In this document: positions 53,819 through 63,183 of the stretch, one piece after another
Position numbering within the stretch: position 1 is the first letter of the stretch
Layout: every line of letters begins with the position of its first letter
Assembly: GCA_023144005.1 (NCBI GenBank)
Contig: JAGLGN010000023.1
Span: 53,191-117,190 of the forward strand
DNA from: a bacterium
Lineage (GTDB): Bacteria; AUK180
Direction of reading: 5' to 3'
Length of the DNA: 64,000 nucleotides
Program-made: the position numbers and the translations under genes
The notes under the pieces: model-generated
Database searches by the model: none
What the model was told of the DNA's origin: nothing
What the model saw: only the letters and a program-made list of their open reading frames with translations

Positions 53819-54728
53819 TATCCGAGATATTCTTATTCCTGAATTCGGCGAACTTTCGTTGAGTAAATTGACGGGAGATGCTTCCACCAGAGAGTATTAC
53901 CGCGGTGAAAACGGGAAATATGATCTTGCTATTCAGGTATATTCGGATCAGGATGAGGTCTTCAATGCCCAATGTCACAGTTATGCATTTCTGAGTAAGC
54001 ATGAGATCCCCGTATCTCCCATCATCAAAGCATATGACGAGGAAAAGGTCATCATCTTCAAATATCTTTCCGGCGGGACATTATTCGAACGCTTTGCCGC
54101 GGGTGAAACTCTTTCCAGGTACAGAAAAGGCCTTGAGGACTTATTGAACCGCCTCGCTCTTTTGCCACATAAGGAATATTCTTCGCGATACTCTCCGTTG
54201 AACAGGGAGAAGTATATCTGGGGGTTCAATTTCTTCAAGAAGGAATTTCTGCAAAAAGAATTGCATATTACTCTAGACAGCGGCTTGGAGAGGGCACTGC
54301 TTCTGGAATTTGAAGATATCGCGGCGGTTCTGGACAGAGGCTCGACCTCTCTGATCCACAGGGACTTTCATTCACGCAATATCATGATCCATGAAGACGA
54401 ACTCTTCTTAATAGATTATCAGGACCTTAGAGAGGGCAATGCTTTCTATGACCGCGCCTCTCTGCTTTGGGATGTTTATTTTGACCACGGAGATGAAAGA
54501 GCAAAGATGTTCCCCGGGATCAACCGGTATTATTATCAGCTTCAGTTCTCTGCCATTCAACGGCTTTTTAAAATACTCGGCAATTTCGCATATCTGAAGA
54601 ACACATACAGCAAGAACGATTATCTTGCGGAGAACACGGCCCGGATATTGATCTTTTTGGATGACCTGCTCTCAACAACGGGCTATGTTGAAATGAAAAG
54701 GATATTGAGGATCATTAAGGACAGATGA
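53802..54728 (+). CDS. AmgK-like sugar kinase (APH fold)
   Basis: This 308-aa aminoglycoside-phosphotransferase-fold kinase has an N-terminal ATP lobe with GDASTREYYR. The catalytic loop is HRDFHSRN, and the metal Asp is in LIDYQDLREGNAFYD. This combination (GDASxRxYxR and IDxQD) is typical of AmgK, the N-acetylmuramate/N-acetylglucosamine 1-kinase of peptidoglycan recycling. No MurU nucleotidyltransferase follows, so the substrate is inferred only. It overlaps hutH by 17 nt. Confidence 0.7.
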   Translation: MLNSSDIRDILIPEFGELSLSKLTGDASTREYYRGENGKYDLAIQVYSDQDEVFNAQCHSYAFLSKHEIPVSPIIKAYDEEKVIIFKYLSGGTLFERFAAGETLSRYRKGLEDLLNRLALLPHKEYSSRYSPLNREKYIWGFNFFKKEFLQKELHITLDSGLERALLLEFEDIAAVLDRGSTSLIHRDFHSRNIMIHEDELFLIDYQDLREGNAFYDRASLLWDVYFDHGDERAKMFPGINRYYYQLQFSAIQRLFKILGNFAYLKNTYSKNDYLAENTARILIFLDDLLSTTGYVEMKRILRIIKDR

Positions 54729-54731
54729 TAA

Positions 54732-56072
54732 ATGTTAAATAAAATAGAAGCCAGTATTGCCTCACATCCGTTGATCATAATGGTCAGAAAGAAAAAGCTA
54801 CCGCCATGTTATCTCGTTGGCGGGTATTATCCGGCACTTTACTTTGGGGAAAAGGTTGGTGACCTGGACTTGATCACCGAAGATATCTCAAAATTCCGCC
54901 TTGCTCTTGAAAAGGCGTTTTACCGTAAATTCAGAATAATTACGGATAGAAAAGGGCATAAGGTCCTGAAGTTCAAGATCAAAGAGGTTAATTTCGACAT
55001 AAGCGAGATGGAGCGTAATATCGAGGCCGATGCTGCAAGAAGGGACTTTCGATTCAACTCCATTTATTATGATATACCAAATAAGAGAATTATTGATCCG
55101 CTGGGCGGCATAGAGGAGATAAAAAGCACAAGGATCTCCCTGAGTTCTAAGGATTCACTCATCAAAGATCCCGTGAGGATCATCAGATACTACCGTTTTC
55201 TTGATAAATACGGCCTCACCCCTTCTCCAAGCACTCAGAAAAACGCGGCGGAATTCGACCCATGCCTTTTAGACAATATCGCTGTTGAAAGAATGATCCT
55301 TGAGGTGCGCTCGATCTTCCTTCAAGTAGATTCATGGAAAACAATATCAGTATTGCTGGAAAAGGGTATTCTGCATAAGATATTTCCCTTCATAGAGCAA
55401 TTGGAAGAGGTCTCACAGAATCAATTCCACTCCTTTGATGTTATCACGCATTCCCTTTTCTGTTTGAAATGGATAGACCATTACTGCGGGAAGTACCCGC
55501 TTGAAGATATTTTTTCACTGAAAATGGCTGCCCTTTTTCACGATATCGGCAAGAAACAAGCGGCAAAGGAAGATGCGGGTGAAGTGTGTTTTCACGGACA
55601 TGAGAAGATAGGCGGAGATCTTATGAAAAAGGAACTTCCCAAGTTGAAATTATCTAAAAAGGAGATCCGCACAATCAAATTCCTTGTTGAAAAACATATG
55701 TATCCGGCATTCTTAAAATTCTCCGAAAATGTCGGCGCAAAAGCGCTGAGAAGATATGTCCGCAGGTCAAAAGAACATTTCTGGGCCTTATTGGTGCTCT
55801 TTCTGGCGGATGGTGCCGCCGCACACGATAGGACGGATCCGGAACAGGAGAAATTCGCGAAGAAGCTAGCGGCGATGTTCAAGAAGATAAAAGAAGAAGA
55901 GATGTCCATAATACCCGTCACGGGTGATGACCTCATCGCCCTGGGGTATGATGAGGGCCCGGTCTTAGGCAAGATACTCAAGGATATAAAGCATGGTTTC
56001 GAGGAACGGCGTTTCAAGAACAGGGAGGAGGCAATTCGATATGCGAAAAGATCACTGGAAAACAGTAAATAG
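54732..56072 (+). CDS. CCA-adding/poly(A) polymerase-family nucleotidyltransferase with HD domain
   Basis: This 446-aa protein has a class II nucleotidyltransferase head: LVGGYYPALYFGEKVGDLDLIT (28-49), RRDFRFNSIYYD (the RRDFT-N block) and DPVRIIRYYRF. A helical domain and an HD domain (FHDIGKK…FHGHEKIG) follow. The metal-binding DLD is intact, but the usual GG-x-x-R-D preceding it reads GGYYPA, losing the nucleotide-contacting Arg. It could add CCA or act as a poly(A)-type or related nucleotidyltransferase; the sequence alone does not decide. Confidence 0.8.
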   Translation: MLNKIEASIASHPLIIMVRKKKLPPCYLVGGYYPALYFGEKVGDLDLITEDISKFRLALEKAFYRKFRIITDRKGHKVLKFKIKEVNFDISEMERNIEADAARRDFRFNSIYYDIPNKRIIDPLGGIEEIKSTRISLSSKDSLIKDPVRIIRYYRFLDKYGLTPSPSTQKNAAEFDPCLLDNIAVERMILEVRSIFLQVDSWKTISVLLEKGILHKIFPFIEQLEEVSQNQFHSFDVITHSLFCLKWIDHYCGKYPLEDIFSLKMAALFHDIGKKQAAKEDAGEVCFHGHEKIGGDLMKKELPKLKLSKKEIRTIKFLVEKHMYPAFLKFSENVGAKALRRYVRRSKEHFWALLVLFLADGAAAHDRTDPEQEKFAKKLAAMFKKIKEEEMSIIPVTGDDLIALGYDEGPVLGKILKDIKHGFEERRFKNREEAIRYAKRSLENSK

Positions 56073-56373
56073 AGTTTTAGTGCTTGCTTTTTGTGCCTTT
56101 TCACTCTGGCTTTTAAGTCATTATATCTTCTTTTCCATAGGAGAGGATCGTTTCTATGGAGCCTTGCCGTCGCCTACTCAGAAGAACTTAACAAGGGCTC
56201 GTTCACCGCTTCTTATATCATTGAAGATCTTTCCGTACAATAGAAAAGCATTAGCTTATCTGATCAAAATAGATGGCAAGCTTTACGGGGCGAACTCCGA
56301 TGAGATGAAAAAGTTGAAAATATGGCATAATAGAATGTACCCGGTCAAACGGGATAAGGGGGTTATCATATGA
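56041..56373 (+). CDS. Small single-pass membrane protein
   Basis: This 110-aa protein has one membrane helix (residues 8-28, RVLVLAFCAFSLWLLSHYIFF) and a basic, extracytoplasmic tail. No family is recognised. The ATG at 56041 follows GGGAGG. An earlier in-frame ATG at 55993 lies inside the previous gene without a ribosome site. It overlaps the preceding gene by 32 nt and the NSS transporter by 4 nt, so the three are likely translated in concert. Confidence 0.55.
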   Translation: MRKDHWKTVNRVLVLAFCAFSLWLLSHYIFFSIGEDRFYGALPSPTQKNLTRARSPLLISLKIFPYNRKALAYLIKIDGKLYGANSDEMKKLKIWHNRMYPVKRDKGVII

Positions 56374-58034
56374 GTGGAAAGAGAGATATCTGGTCTTCGA
56401 GAACTGCATTTATTTTGGCGTCGATCGGCTCTGCTGTCGGCCTCGGCAATGTCTGGCGTTTTCCTTATATCGCGTATAAATACGGAGGCGGTGCTTTTCT
56501 GATCCCATTCTTTGTCTGCATATTTGTTGCGGGGATCCCTCTTTTAATCCTTGAATTTTATCTGGGACAGAGTTCTCAGCAAGGCGCACCGGGAGCGTGG
56601 AAAAAGATCGGAAAAAACTGGGAGATACTCGGCTGGTTCGCCATCTTCATCGGTTTCGTCATAGTATCATACTATGCCGTTATTATGGGCTGGGCATTCG
56701 GTTATCTGGGAAAGTCCCTCTCATTGAATTCCATCACAAGTTGGGAAACTTTCTTTTATAAAGATTTCTTGAACCTTTCTCCGAGCATAACACAGCTCGG
56801 GGGAATACGACTGGTAATTTTATTCGGGCTTCTGCTCACATGGATAAGTATGGTCCTGATAGTGTTCAAGGGGACGAAGTCGGTTGGAAAGGTAGTCATG
56901 ATAACCGTCCCTCTGCCGTTTCTCATTCTTATCTTATTTGTTATCCGCGGAGCCGCATTACCCGGTGCTTCACAGGGCCTGAAGTATTTTCTAACACCTG
57001 ATTTCAATGCATTGCTGAAGGTTGAAACATGGCTTGCGGCTTTTGGCCAGGTCTTCTATTCATTCTCCATTGGTTTCGGCGTGATGATCGCCTATGCCAG
57101 CTTCAAGAAAAAGGATTCAGATATCACAAATAATGCTTTTATTACGGGTATAACGGATGGATTTACCGCCTATCTCGCCGGATTCGCGGTATTCTCCGCA
57201 TTGGGTTTCCTCGCGATGTCAAAGGGTATTCCGGTTCCTGAAGTAGTGAAGGACGGCCCCGGCCTCGCCTTTGCCGTATTTCCGGAGATCATTACCCGTT
57301 TGCCCTTTGCGCCGTTCTTCTTTATTCTATTTTTTATTATGCTGCTTACCTTGGGAATAGATTCCGCTTTTTCTCTTGTTGAGGCTTTTGTTACAGGGGT
57401 ATCGGACAAATTAAAGAAAGCAAAGTATTTCGTGATCTACGGAACAGCTATTTTAGGATTTCTTCTGGGTATCATTTACACTACGGAGGCGGGATTACTT
57501 TGGCTTGATGCGGTCGATTACTTCTGCAACAATTATGGCCTTGTGATAGTTGTCATTATCGAGGCGATCGTGATAGGGTGGATACATAAAGCATCACGGG
57601 CGAGAGCGTTTATCAATGAGCGGAGTGAGATAAAGATAGGGCCCTGGTGGGACATTACGATCAAGTTTGTTATTCCGATCTCCCTCATCGTATTGATTAT
57701 TCTGAATACAAAGAACCTTCTGACTGACGGCTATGAAGGCTACCCCGCGAGAGTATTAATGATAGCCGGTCCGTCTATGTTGCTTTTTGGTTTGATTTTC
57801 TCTATAATAATGAAAGGTCTCGATAGCGGGATAAGTAAAAGAGAGACCGTAATCATTACTATGAGTGCGGCCTTCATCCTCTTCAGCATCTTCTACTTGT
57901 TCTTCGATCAGCAGATCAACGGCTTTTTTAAAATGTATTCGCCTGTCATAATGGGCATATTCGGTTTCCTCGTATTGAGCGGCGGACTTGTAATATGTTT
58001 CAAGAAGATGGCGAAAGGGAGAATTAATGATTAG
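56370..58034 (+). CDS. Neurotransmitter:sodium symporter (NSS) family transporter
   Basis: This 554-aa LeuT-fold protein has about 12 helices. It shows the NSS start WSSRTAFILASIGSAVGLGNVWRFPYIAYKYGGGAFLIPFF with Na-site residues and the unwound GLGNVWRFP. IGFGVMIAYASF and TLGIDSAFSLVEAF also mark the family. It takes up amino acids or related solutes with sodium. The substrate is unknown. The start overlaps the preceding stop by 4 nt. Confidence 0.9.
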   Translation: MSGKRDIWSSRTAFILASIGSAVGLGNVWRFPYIAYKYGGGAFLIPFFVCIFVAGIPLLILEFYLGQSSQQGAPGAWKKIGKNWEILGWFAIFIGFVIVSYYAVIMGWAFGYLGKSLSLNSITSWETFFYKDFLNLSPSITQLGGIRLVILFGLLLTWISMVLIVFKGTKSVGKVVMITVPLPFLILILFVIRGAALPGASQGLKYFLTPDFNALLKVETWLAAFGQVFYSFSIGFGVMIAYASFKKKDSDITNNAFITGITDGFTAYLAGFAVFSALGFLAMSKGIPVPEVVKDGPGLAFAVFPEIITRLPFAPFFFILFFIMLLTLGIDSAFSLVEAFVTGVSDKLKKAKYFVIYGTAILGFLLGIIYTTEAGLLWLDAVDYFCNNYGLVIVVIIEAIVIGWIHKASRARAFINERSEIKIGPWWDITIKFVIPISLIVLIILNTKNLLTDGYEGYPARVLMIAGPSMLLFGLIFSIIMKGLDSGISKRETVIITMSAAFILFSIFYLFFDQQINGFFKMYSPVIMGIFGFLVLSGGLVICFKKMAKGRIND

Positions 58035-58719
58035 AAACATTAAAAATATTACCTTTGTCTTTGCCTTGCTGATGCTTATGATAGGATTTTTATCCTGCAA
58101 TTATCAGGCAGAACTGAATTTTCCGGATACCTCAGGAGAACAGATCATAATAAAGTCCATAACATACGGCGAGAGCTCAGGCTCTGGAGATGGAACCATT
58201 GTCAGAGCGAATACGATCACATTTACCTTGGTGGTGGAAAATGCGGAAAACGATACCTTCACAATTACGTGGATCAATAATAATGATTCGACAACGCTGT
58301 CTGAAAATGGAGTATCCGCGGAATGGACCGCCCCATATGCGTCAGGAGAATATTATGTTCACGGATATGCCTATGACGGCGCTGATACCGCTGCCGCCAT
58401 TTGCAAGATCACGGTTACCAATACGCTGCCGGAGATCGTTGACATTAACTATCTGGCTACAACCACCGGCAATAATACCATAAATGTGACCGTTTCAGAC
58501 AAGGATACCTTCCCTGAAACTACGCTGAATGTAGCAGTAGTTGCTGATACGGGAACTATTACTGAATTGGGCACGACCGTTATTAACTCGGGTGTTGCTG
58601 ACTTTATTTGGCTGCCCGCGGGATGCGCGGAAGGTATAACCGTGAGTTTAACGATCGATGTTCTGGATGACAATCCAAATACGGTTACGCAAACCATCGA
58701 ATTTTACTATCAGCCCTGA
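58027..58719 (+). CDS. Lipoprotein with Ig-like domains
   Basis: This 230-aa protein has a signal ending MIGFLSC, a relaxed lipobox (…F-L-S-C25). Two Ig-like or cadherin-like beta domains follow, the first with NTITFTLVVENAENDTFTITWINN and the second with NTINVTVSDKDTFPETTLNV. Such domains usually sit on the outer membrane or cell surface. It overlaps the NSS transporter by 8 nt and pgpA by one base. The lipobox shape matches that of the FtsQ-like protein. Confidence 0.6.
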   Translation: MIRNIKNITFVFALLMLMIGFLSCNYQAELNFPDTSGEQIIIKSITYGESSGSGDGTIVRANTITFTLVVENAENDTFTITWINNNDSTTLSENGVSAEWTAPYASGEYYVHGYAYDGADTAAAICKITVTNTLPEIVDINYLATTTGNNTINVTVSDKDTFPETTLNVAVVADTGTITELGTTVINSGVADFIWLPAGCAEGITVSLTIDVLDDNPNTVTQTIEFYYQP

Positions 58720-59207
58720 TGCGTTGGGATGAAGTAATATCATCATTTTTCTATACGGGTAAATTCCCTAAGGCTCCCGGGACATTTACTTCTTTTATTA
58801 CCGCGCTCCTGATATTTCTAACAGCGAGTTTTACCGGTTATTGGCTTCTGCTTATCATCGGACTCGGCCTGTCGCTGATAGGAATAATTGTTTCGGGGAT
58901 CACTGAAAAAAGATCCAAGGAACATGACCCGGGTTGGATCACTATTGATGAGGCCGCCGGAATGATACTTTCCCTTTCTCTAATTGATCTGTCGGCATTA
59001 CCTGTTTTCCAACGAATTATCCTGATCTTGATCGCTTTTATCATGTTTCGATTATTAGATATACTGAAGCCGACCCCGATACGGCAGATCCAGGCATTGA
59101 AGGGAGGATGGGGGATAATGGCGGATGATATCATCGCGGGAATAATGGCAAATCTGATCTCCCGTCTCTTTTTCTATGTTATTTTCAAAGTAGAACTTCG
59201 GTTTTAA
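58719..59207 (+). CDS. pgpA: Phosphatidylglycerophosphatase A
   Basis: This 162-aa integral membrane enzyme dephosphorylates phosphatidylglycerol phosphate. The family motifs FPKAPGTFTS, the acidic pair in TIDEAAGM (72-79) and KGGWGIMADDIIAG are present. It has about four membrane helices. The ATG overlaps the previous stop (TGATG). It closes the operon, with no gene for nearly 1 kb after it. Confidence 0.9.
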   Translation: MRWDEVISSFFYTGKFPKAPGTFTSFITALLIFLTASFTGYWLLLIIGLGLSLIGIIVSGITEKRSKEHDPGWITIDEAAGMILSLSLIDLSALPVFQRIILILIAFIMFRLLDILKPTPIRQIQALKGGWGIMADDIIAGIMANLISRLFFYVIFKVELRF

Positions 59208-59748
59208 ATCAAATTTCTATTGTTCCATCTCCCACTTCTTTGTTGTGAAAAATCTCTTTGTATTCTATCCTATAATTGTCAATGTAAAATTGACAATTGA
59301 ATAAAGAATATTTGATGGAGTTTTGATCCATCTTTGCTCTCATGCCATTTTTTGAGACGATACTCAGCACGGCTATCACTCATTAAAATCCCAAAACTCG
59401 TTAGCTTTCGCTCACTCAGACAATTGGATATTTTTGGCTTCGCAACCATTCATTCCTGCCGTTAAAAATGTCAATGTCGCTTAGACGGTTCAAAACTCTT
59501 TTGGGTTGGTCGCCCGGCGCTGCCGGGCTCCCGTTGAGCGGATGCGGGAAGGAAAAAGGAAACACATCCGTAACCTAGAAAACACTATTTCGTATTTAAC
59601 CTTAAATTATCCGTAACAAATATAGAACGCTGGAGCTATCAGCCTACGGGACGGCAGGTTGAATATTTTAACTAAATACATTCAATTCAGATGAATAAGT
59701 GGGTTGAAAAATTCACCACCTCCGTCCCTGGAGAATGGTGTTCTGATT
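59208..59748. other. Gene-free stretch with short inverted repeats
   Basis: I see no protein-coding frame. It holds a 10-bp inverted repeat at 59274-59298 (AATTGTCAAT / ATTGACAATT, 5-nt spacer); fragments of this motif recur at 6960-6990, 62787-62815 and 62925-62965. A 7-bp GCCCGGC / GCCGGGC hairpin near 59508-59526 also occurs, as does a GGAAGGAAAAAGGAAACACA phrase (near 59552) shared with 62716-62745. Confidence 0.5.
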
Positions 59749-59997
59749 CATAAATACGATAACAATGGCTGAAGCTGTTTAGCTCCGTATTCAAGGCACG
59801 AGGAGCGATGCATACCCGCAGCGGTATGTAATGGACGAGGAACGCTGAAGACAGAAAAAGAGTTTCAGCCCGAAGGGAATGTCATCTTTGGTCAATTTCT
59901 TCCTCTCTCTTCGTTTACGGACCACCAAGGGTACGCTGCACTCATTATTCGTTGGAATTGCCTCAAATCTAAACATTCCATTGTCATCTTATTTATG
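59749..59997. mobile_element. MITE-like element, copy 2 (decayed)
   Basis: This 249-bp sequence is clearly homologous over its full length to 42290-42539, with the same orientation, CATAAATAC… ends and the same internal phrases (for example AGCCCGAAGGGAAT and TACGGACCAC). Its outer CTAGTGTA termini are missing. The outward -10 boxes at its ends are poor matches. No ORF in it is convincing. Confidence 0.7.
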
Positions 59998-60199
59998 ACT
60001 CAGATCACTTGGGTGGGTGGAGGGAGAATGAGTATAGATCTAAACGCAACCACTATCCACACGTCTTTGAATGTTATTAATATTTCTGAGTCATCCTGAG
60101 ATTATCGCGAAGGATCCATCTCGTATTTGTTTCTTGTATTTCCCACTTTACACTTCAGACTTCTTAATATCTCGTACATCGTTCACCTCAGGTGAACGA

Positions 60200-61165
60200 T
60201 CAGAGCTCTTTTTTATCTTCCGTTTTCGGTGAATAAATGATCGTATTGTCTTTTTTGGAGGAGAACTTCTCCGGTAAAGGATAATCGGTCCTGACAATTG
60301 AATTGCTTCCCGATGCGGAGATCTTGTTCATCAGATTGTCTTTCAGATTGACATTCGCGTTATCGAAGGAAAAATCCACCTTGGAAATGTCATTTGCAAG
60401 AAGCCAAAGGATATTTCTTTTGGAAATGTTATTCAAATATTTAACTTTGGAATCCTGTATCTGAAGATAGCCGGAATCCACATCCGCCTTAAGCTCTCCG
60501 AAATTGCAATTTGAAAAGAGTGAATTCATATTCTTCAATGTAAATTCGGCATGACCGCTATCAAGGGAATTTCCTGACAATTCACCGCAGAACGCATTAA
60601 TATTCAGTTTATCCACAGATGAATTTCTTAATGAGATAGAGCCGTTCTTCGTGATTATGGAAAGAGAGTTAACCTTCTGGAGCTCATTTGCCGAAAGGGT
60701 CAAAAAATCTGAATTAATAAATATGGTCCCTCCCACAAGTCCGCTTAGCGTGATGTTCGAAGATTTCTGTCTGATATTTACTTCAACCCCTGCTGGAAGA
60801 ATGGCTTCAAAGGTATCAATGAATGCTACCGAGGTTTCCCCGATATCGAACAGGCCTTTCTCGGGATTGAATTTAAGCTCTTCTTCCGAATCGTGCCAAT
60901 ATGTGATCTTCAGCATAGGGGTATCTTCGCCGCGCGCCTTTCTGATGATGATGCTTTCGGCATGTGCCAGAATAGAGAGTTTGACGATCTCCGGAAATAC
61001 TGTTTCGGATTCACCGTATGTGCTGAGTATCTTTCCGTTAAAAGAAACGAAAGGTTCTTTAGGAATGTCATTTCTATTATTAAGGTTGCGTGTCAGTAGA
61101 ATGCCCGCAACCACAAGAACGATCACCAAAAGTACTATCGAAACAAAGAAAAATATTTTTTTCAT
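60200..61165 (-). CDS. Membrane-anchored DUF4097-like beta-helix protein
   Basis: This 321-aa protein has an N-terminal membrane anchor or signal (MKKIFFFVSIVLLVIVLVVAGILL). The rest has short repetitive strands (SLSIITKNGSISLRNSSVDKLNINAF, FTLKNMNSLFSNCNFGELKADVDSGYLQIQDSK), the look of DUF4097/DUF2807-type beta-solenoids. The ATG at 61163-61165 has GGAGGA upstream, inside the end of kdsD, so kdsD translation is coupled to it. A longer in-frame start at 61231 would add 22 kdsD-overlapping residues and lacks a ribosome site. The function is unknown. Confidence 0.6.
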   Translation of the reverse strand: MKKIFFFVSIVLLVIVLVVAGILLTRNLNNRNDIPKEPFVSFNGKILSTYGESETVFPEIVKLSILAHAESIIIRKARGEDTPMLKITYWHDSEEELKFNPEKGLFDIGETSVAFIDTFEAILPAGVEVNIRQKSSNITLSGLVGGTIFINSDFLTLSANELQKVNSLSIITKNGSISLRNSSVDKLNINAFCGELSGNSLDSGHAEFTLKNMNSLFSNCNFGELKADVDSGYLQIQDSKVKYLNNISKRNILWLLANDISKVDFSFDNANVNLKDNLMNKISASGSNSIVRTDYPLPEKFSSKKDNTIIYSPKTEDKKEL

Positions 61166-61166
61166 G

Positions 61167-62126
61167 TCAGTTATTTCCTCCAAGAATATTATGCATGTGT
61201 ATGATGCCGCAGATCTTGCCTTTATCAACAACGGGCAGAACTGTGATCTTCCTGTCCTCCATTATCTCTAAAGCGTCTTTTCCGAAGAGTTCCGGTGCCA
61301 CAGAAGTAGGGGCCGGGTTCATGATCTCTTCCGCTTTCAGGTCAAACGCTTCCTTTGAATGTTCTTCGAACATTCGCCTGATATCTCCATCAGTAATGAT
61401 GCCGAGTAAATCGCCTTCTTTTGAGCAGACCAGAGCCGCGCCCATCCTAAAAGAAGAAATAGTATAGAGAATATTCGTCATCTCAGCAGCCGCTTCTACA
61501 ATGGGTATATCTGTTCCCTTATGCATCACGGCGGAGATGGTTACACCAAGTAATTGTCCGAGAGCGCCCCCGGGATGCAGTTTCGCGAAGTCCTTCTGTT
61601 CGAAATTCCTCATCTTGGCGACAGTTAGCGCGAGCGCATCTCCCATTGCCAGGGTTGCAGTTGATGAAACAGAAGGTGCATAGGGAAGTATCTCGCTTTC
61701 TTTGGAGATATTTAATAGGATTGGTATCGAGGCGTTCTTAAATAATGCGGAGTCTTTCTTACCTGTGATGGCGATTATAGGTATCTTCTTTTCAGCGGAG
61801 ATATTATAGAAATAATCAAATTCCCGCTGCTGCCCGTTGAATGACAGCAGAAAGAAGAGGTCATCATCCTGGATCATACCCAGATCGCCGTGCCCCGCTT
61901 CTGTGGGATGAATGAAAAACGCAGGCGTTCCGGTTGAAGAGAATGTCGCGGCTATTTTCTGCGCGATCAAGCCGGATTTTCCCATTCCGCTTATCACCAG
62001 TTTTCCCTTCAGCGAAAATATGGCAGTCACAGCGTTTTCAACATTCTCATCAATATGTGAATGACATTGCTGAATGCCTTCAATTTCATCCGCCAGGACT
62101 CTTTTTATGCTTGCCTTTATATCCAT
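61167..62126 (-). CDS. kdsD: D-arabinose-5-phosphate isomerase
   Basis: This 319-aa enzyme converts ribulose-5-P to arabinose-5-P, the first step to Kdo of LPS. The SIS domain has VISGMGKSGLIAQKIAATFSSTGTPAFFIHPTEAGHGDLG with the catalytic His, then DALALTVAKMRNFEQKDFAKLHPGGALG. Two CBS domains follow (about 208-319). It is the KpsF/KdsD form, not the plain GutQ. It has its own promoter (62132-62160), placed so close that the mRNA may lack a leader. Confidence 0.93.
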   Translation of the reverse strand: MDIKASIKRVLADEIEGIQQCHSHIDENVENAVTAIFSLKGKLVISGMGKSGLIAQKIAATFSSTGTPAFFIHPTEAGHGDLGMIQDDDLFFLLSFNGQQREFDYFYNISAEKKIPIIAITGKKDSALFKNASIPILLNISKESEILPYAPSVSSTATLAMGDALALTVAKMRNFEQKDFAKLHPGGALGQLLGVTISAVMHKGTDIPIVEAAAEMTNILYTISSFRMGAALVCSKEGDLLGIITDGDIRRMFEEHSKEAFDLKAEEIMNPAPTSVAPELFGKDALEIMEDRKITVLPVVDKGKICGIIHMHNILGGNN

Positions 62127-62131
62127 CTCTT

Positions 62132-62160
62132 ATTCTAATACAAATTGCGGGCATTGTCAA
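62132..62160 (-). promoter_or_regulatory. kdsD promoter, likely leaderless
   Basis: On the minus strand, TTGACA (62155-62160), 17 bp, then TAGAAT (62132-62137). The -10 box ends 5 nt before the ATG (62124-62126), so the transcription start should coincide with the start codon. Confidence 0.65.
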
Positions 62161-62179
62161 ACATAGTGTGCCCTGCAGC

Positions 62180-62208
62180 TTGATTTTTAGCAGAAAAAAA
62201 AGTATAAA
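62180..62208 (+). promoter_or_regulatory. tRNA-Ser promoter
   Basis: TTGATT (62180-62185), 17 bp, TATAAA (62203-62208). The predicted start lies about 8 nt upstream of the mature tRNA end at 62224. Confidence 0.5.
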
Positions 62209-62223
62209 TATACTTATCTCCGC

Positions 62224-62313
<90 letters not shown>

Positions 62314-63059
62314 GTAAGGATACGATATTCACACAAATATACTATAAACTTTATTGCAGGCGTATTATTCATGAGTTTATTGGAGGGAGAGCAACATAAA
62401 CTGCTTTATGTTGCGTAGGGATTCGAAGACCGCAGGCTGTCTATGGACAGGCGAGGGGCGGGTCGCGAAAAACAGAGTTACGCGAAGTTTATTTGTGACC
62501 GAATCCTCTCCCTCCGCCACAGTCGTCTGGATATTCCTGTGAATATTTTATCATCTGATTCTCCCACTTTACACATCACACTTCACACTTCACACCTGCG
62601 ATCCTTTGGGATCGCAAACATGTTGCGTGGGGATTCGAAGACCGCAGGCTGTCTACGGACAGGCGAAGCGCGAAGCAAGCTTCGCAGAGGTTAGAGGATA
62701 GAGGTTGGAGGTTAGTTGGAGAAGGAAAAAGAAACACATCCGTAACCGGAAAATCGTTTAGGATAAGAATTTCCTGTGTATATTTCTTAATTGTTCATTG
62801 TCAATTGTCCATTGTATTCAGCCCTCCGCCACAATCGTTCGGATATTCTTGTGAATACTTTCACATCTGATTCTCCCACCTTGCTCACCACACATCTTTG
62901 AATCTCATTCCCTTCTTCTCTTCTAATTGTCAACGGTCAATTGCCCATTATCAATTTCTCTATCGGCCTCGTGCCTGCGATCCTTTGGGATCGCACAGAA
63001 ATTTCTATTAAATTATGTAATATTTCACACACTTTTTAAGAAATTAGCGTTTTAACTAC
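62314..63059. repeat. Repeat-rich region after tRNA-Ser
   Basis: No gene is seen. The tRNA 3' end (…CTCTCCCTCCGCCA) recurs at 62506-62519 and, partially, at 62823. A 47-bp repeat occurs at 62408-62454 and 62620-62666 (two mismatches). A further ~58-bp stretch at 62508-62567 recurs at 62823-62881. A TGCGATCC…GGGATCGCA hairpin occurs twice (62597-62616, 62976-62995). GAGGTTAGTTGG-type phrases also occur near 46400. Reading frames through it are not protein-like. Confidence 0.6.
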
Positions 63060-63087
63060 TTGCACGTGTGCCCAAATATGATATACT
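63060..63087 (+). promoter_or_regulatory. Promoter of the 195-aa protein
   Basis: TTGCAC (63060-63065), 16 bp, TATACT (63082-63087). It leaves a leader of about 90 nt before the ATG at 63184. Confidence 0.55.
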
Positions 63088-63183
63088 ACTAATAAGATGA
63101 TAACCGATTTTCTTTTTAGCCGATCTCTCAAGACCGACGATTAGTAAATTATGTAACGAATAGATGTATACAGGAGTGTAATC

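Noticed and set aside
59274..59298. AATTGTCAAT inverted repeat as the pgpA terminator
   Set aside because: It is AT-rich, has no T-run, and fragments recur in other non-coding places.
60651..61271. 206-codon plus-strand frame opposite the DUF4097-like gene and kdsD
   Set aside because: It overlaps two well-supported minus-strand genes and shows no domain.
62314..62881. Integron cassette array
   Set aside because: No integrase and no attC core pattern (GTTRRRY); cassettes would contain genes.
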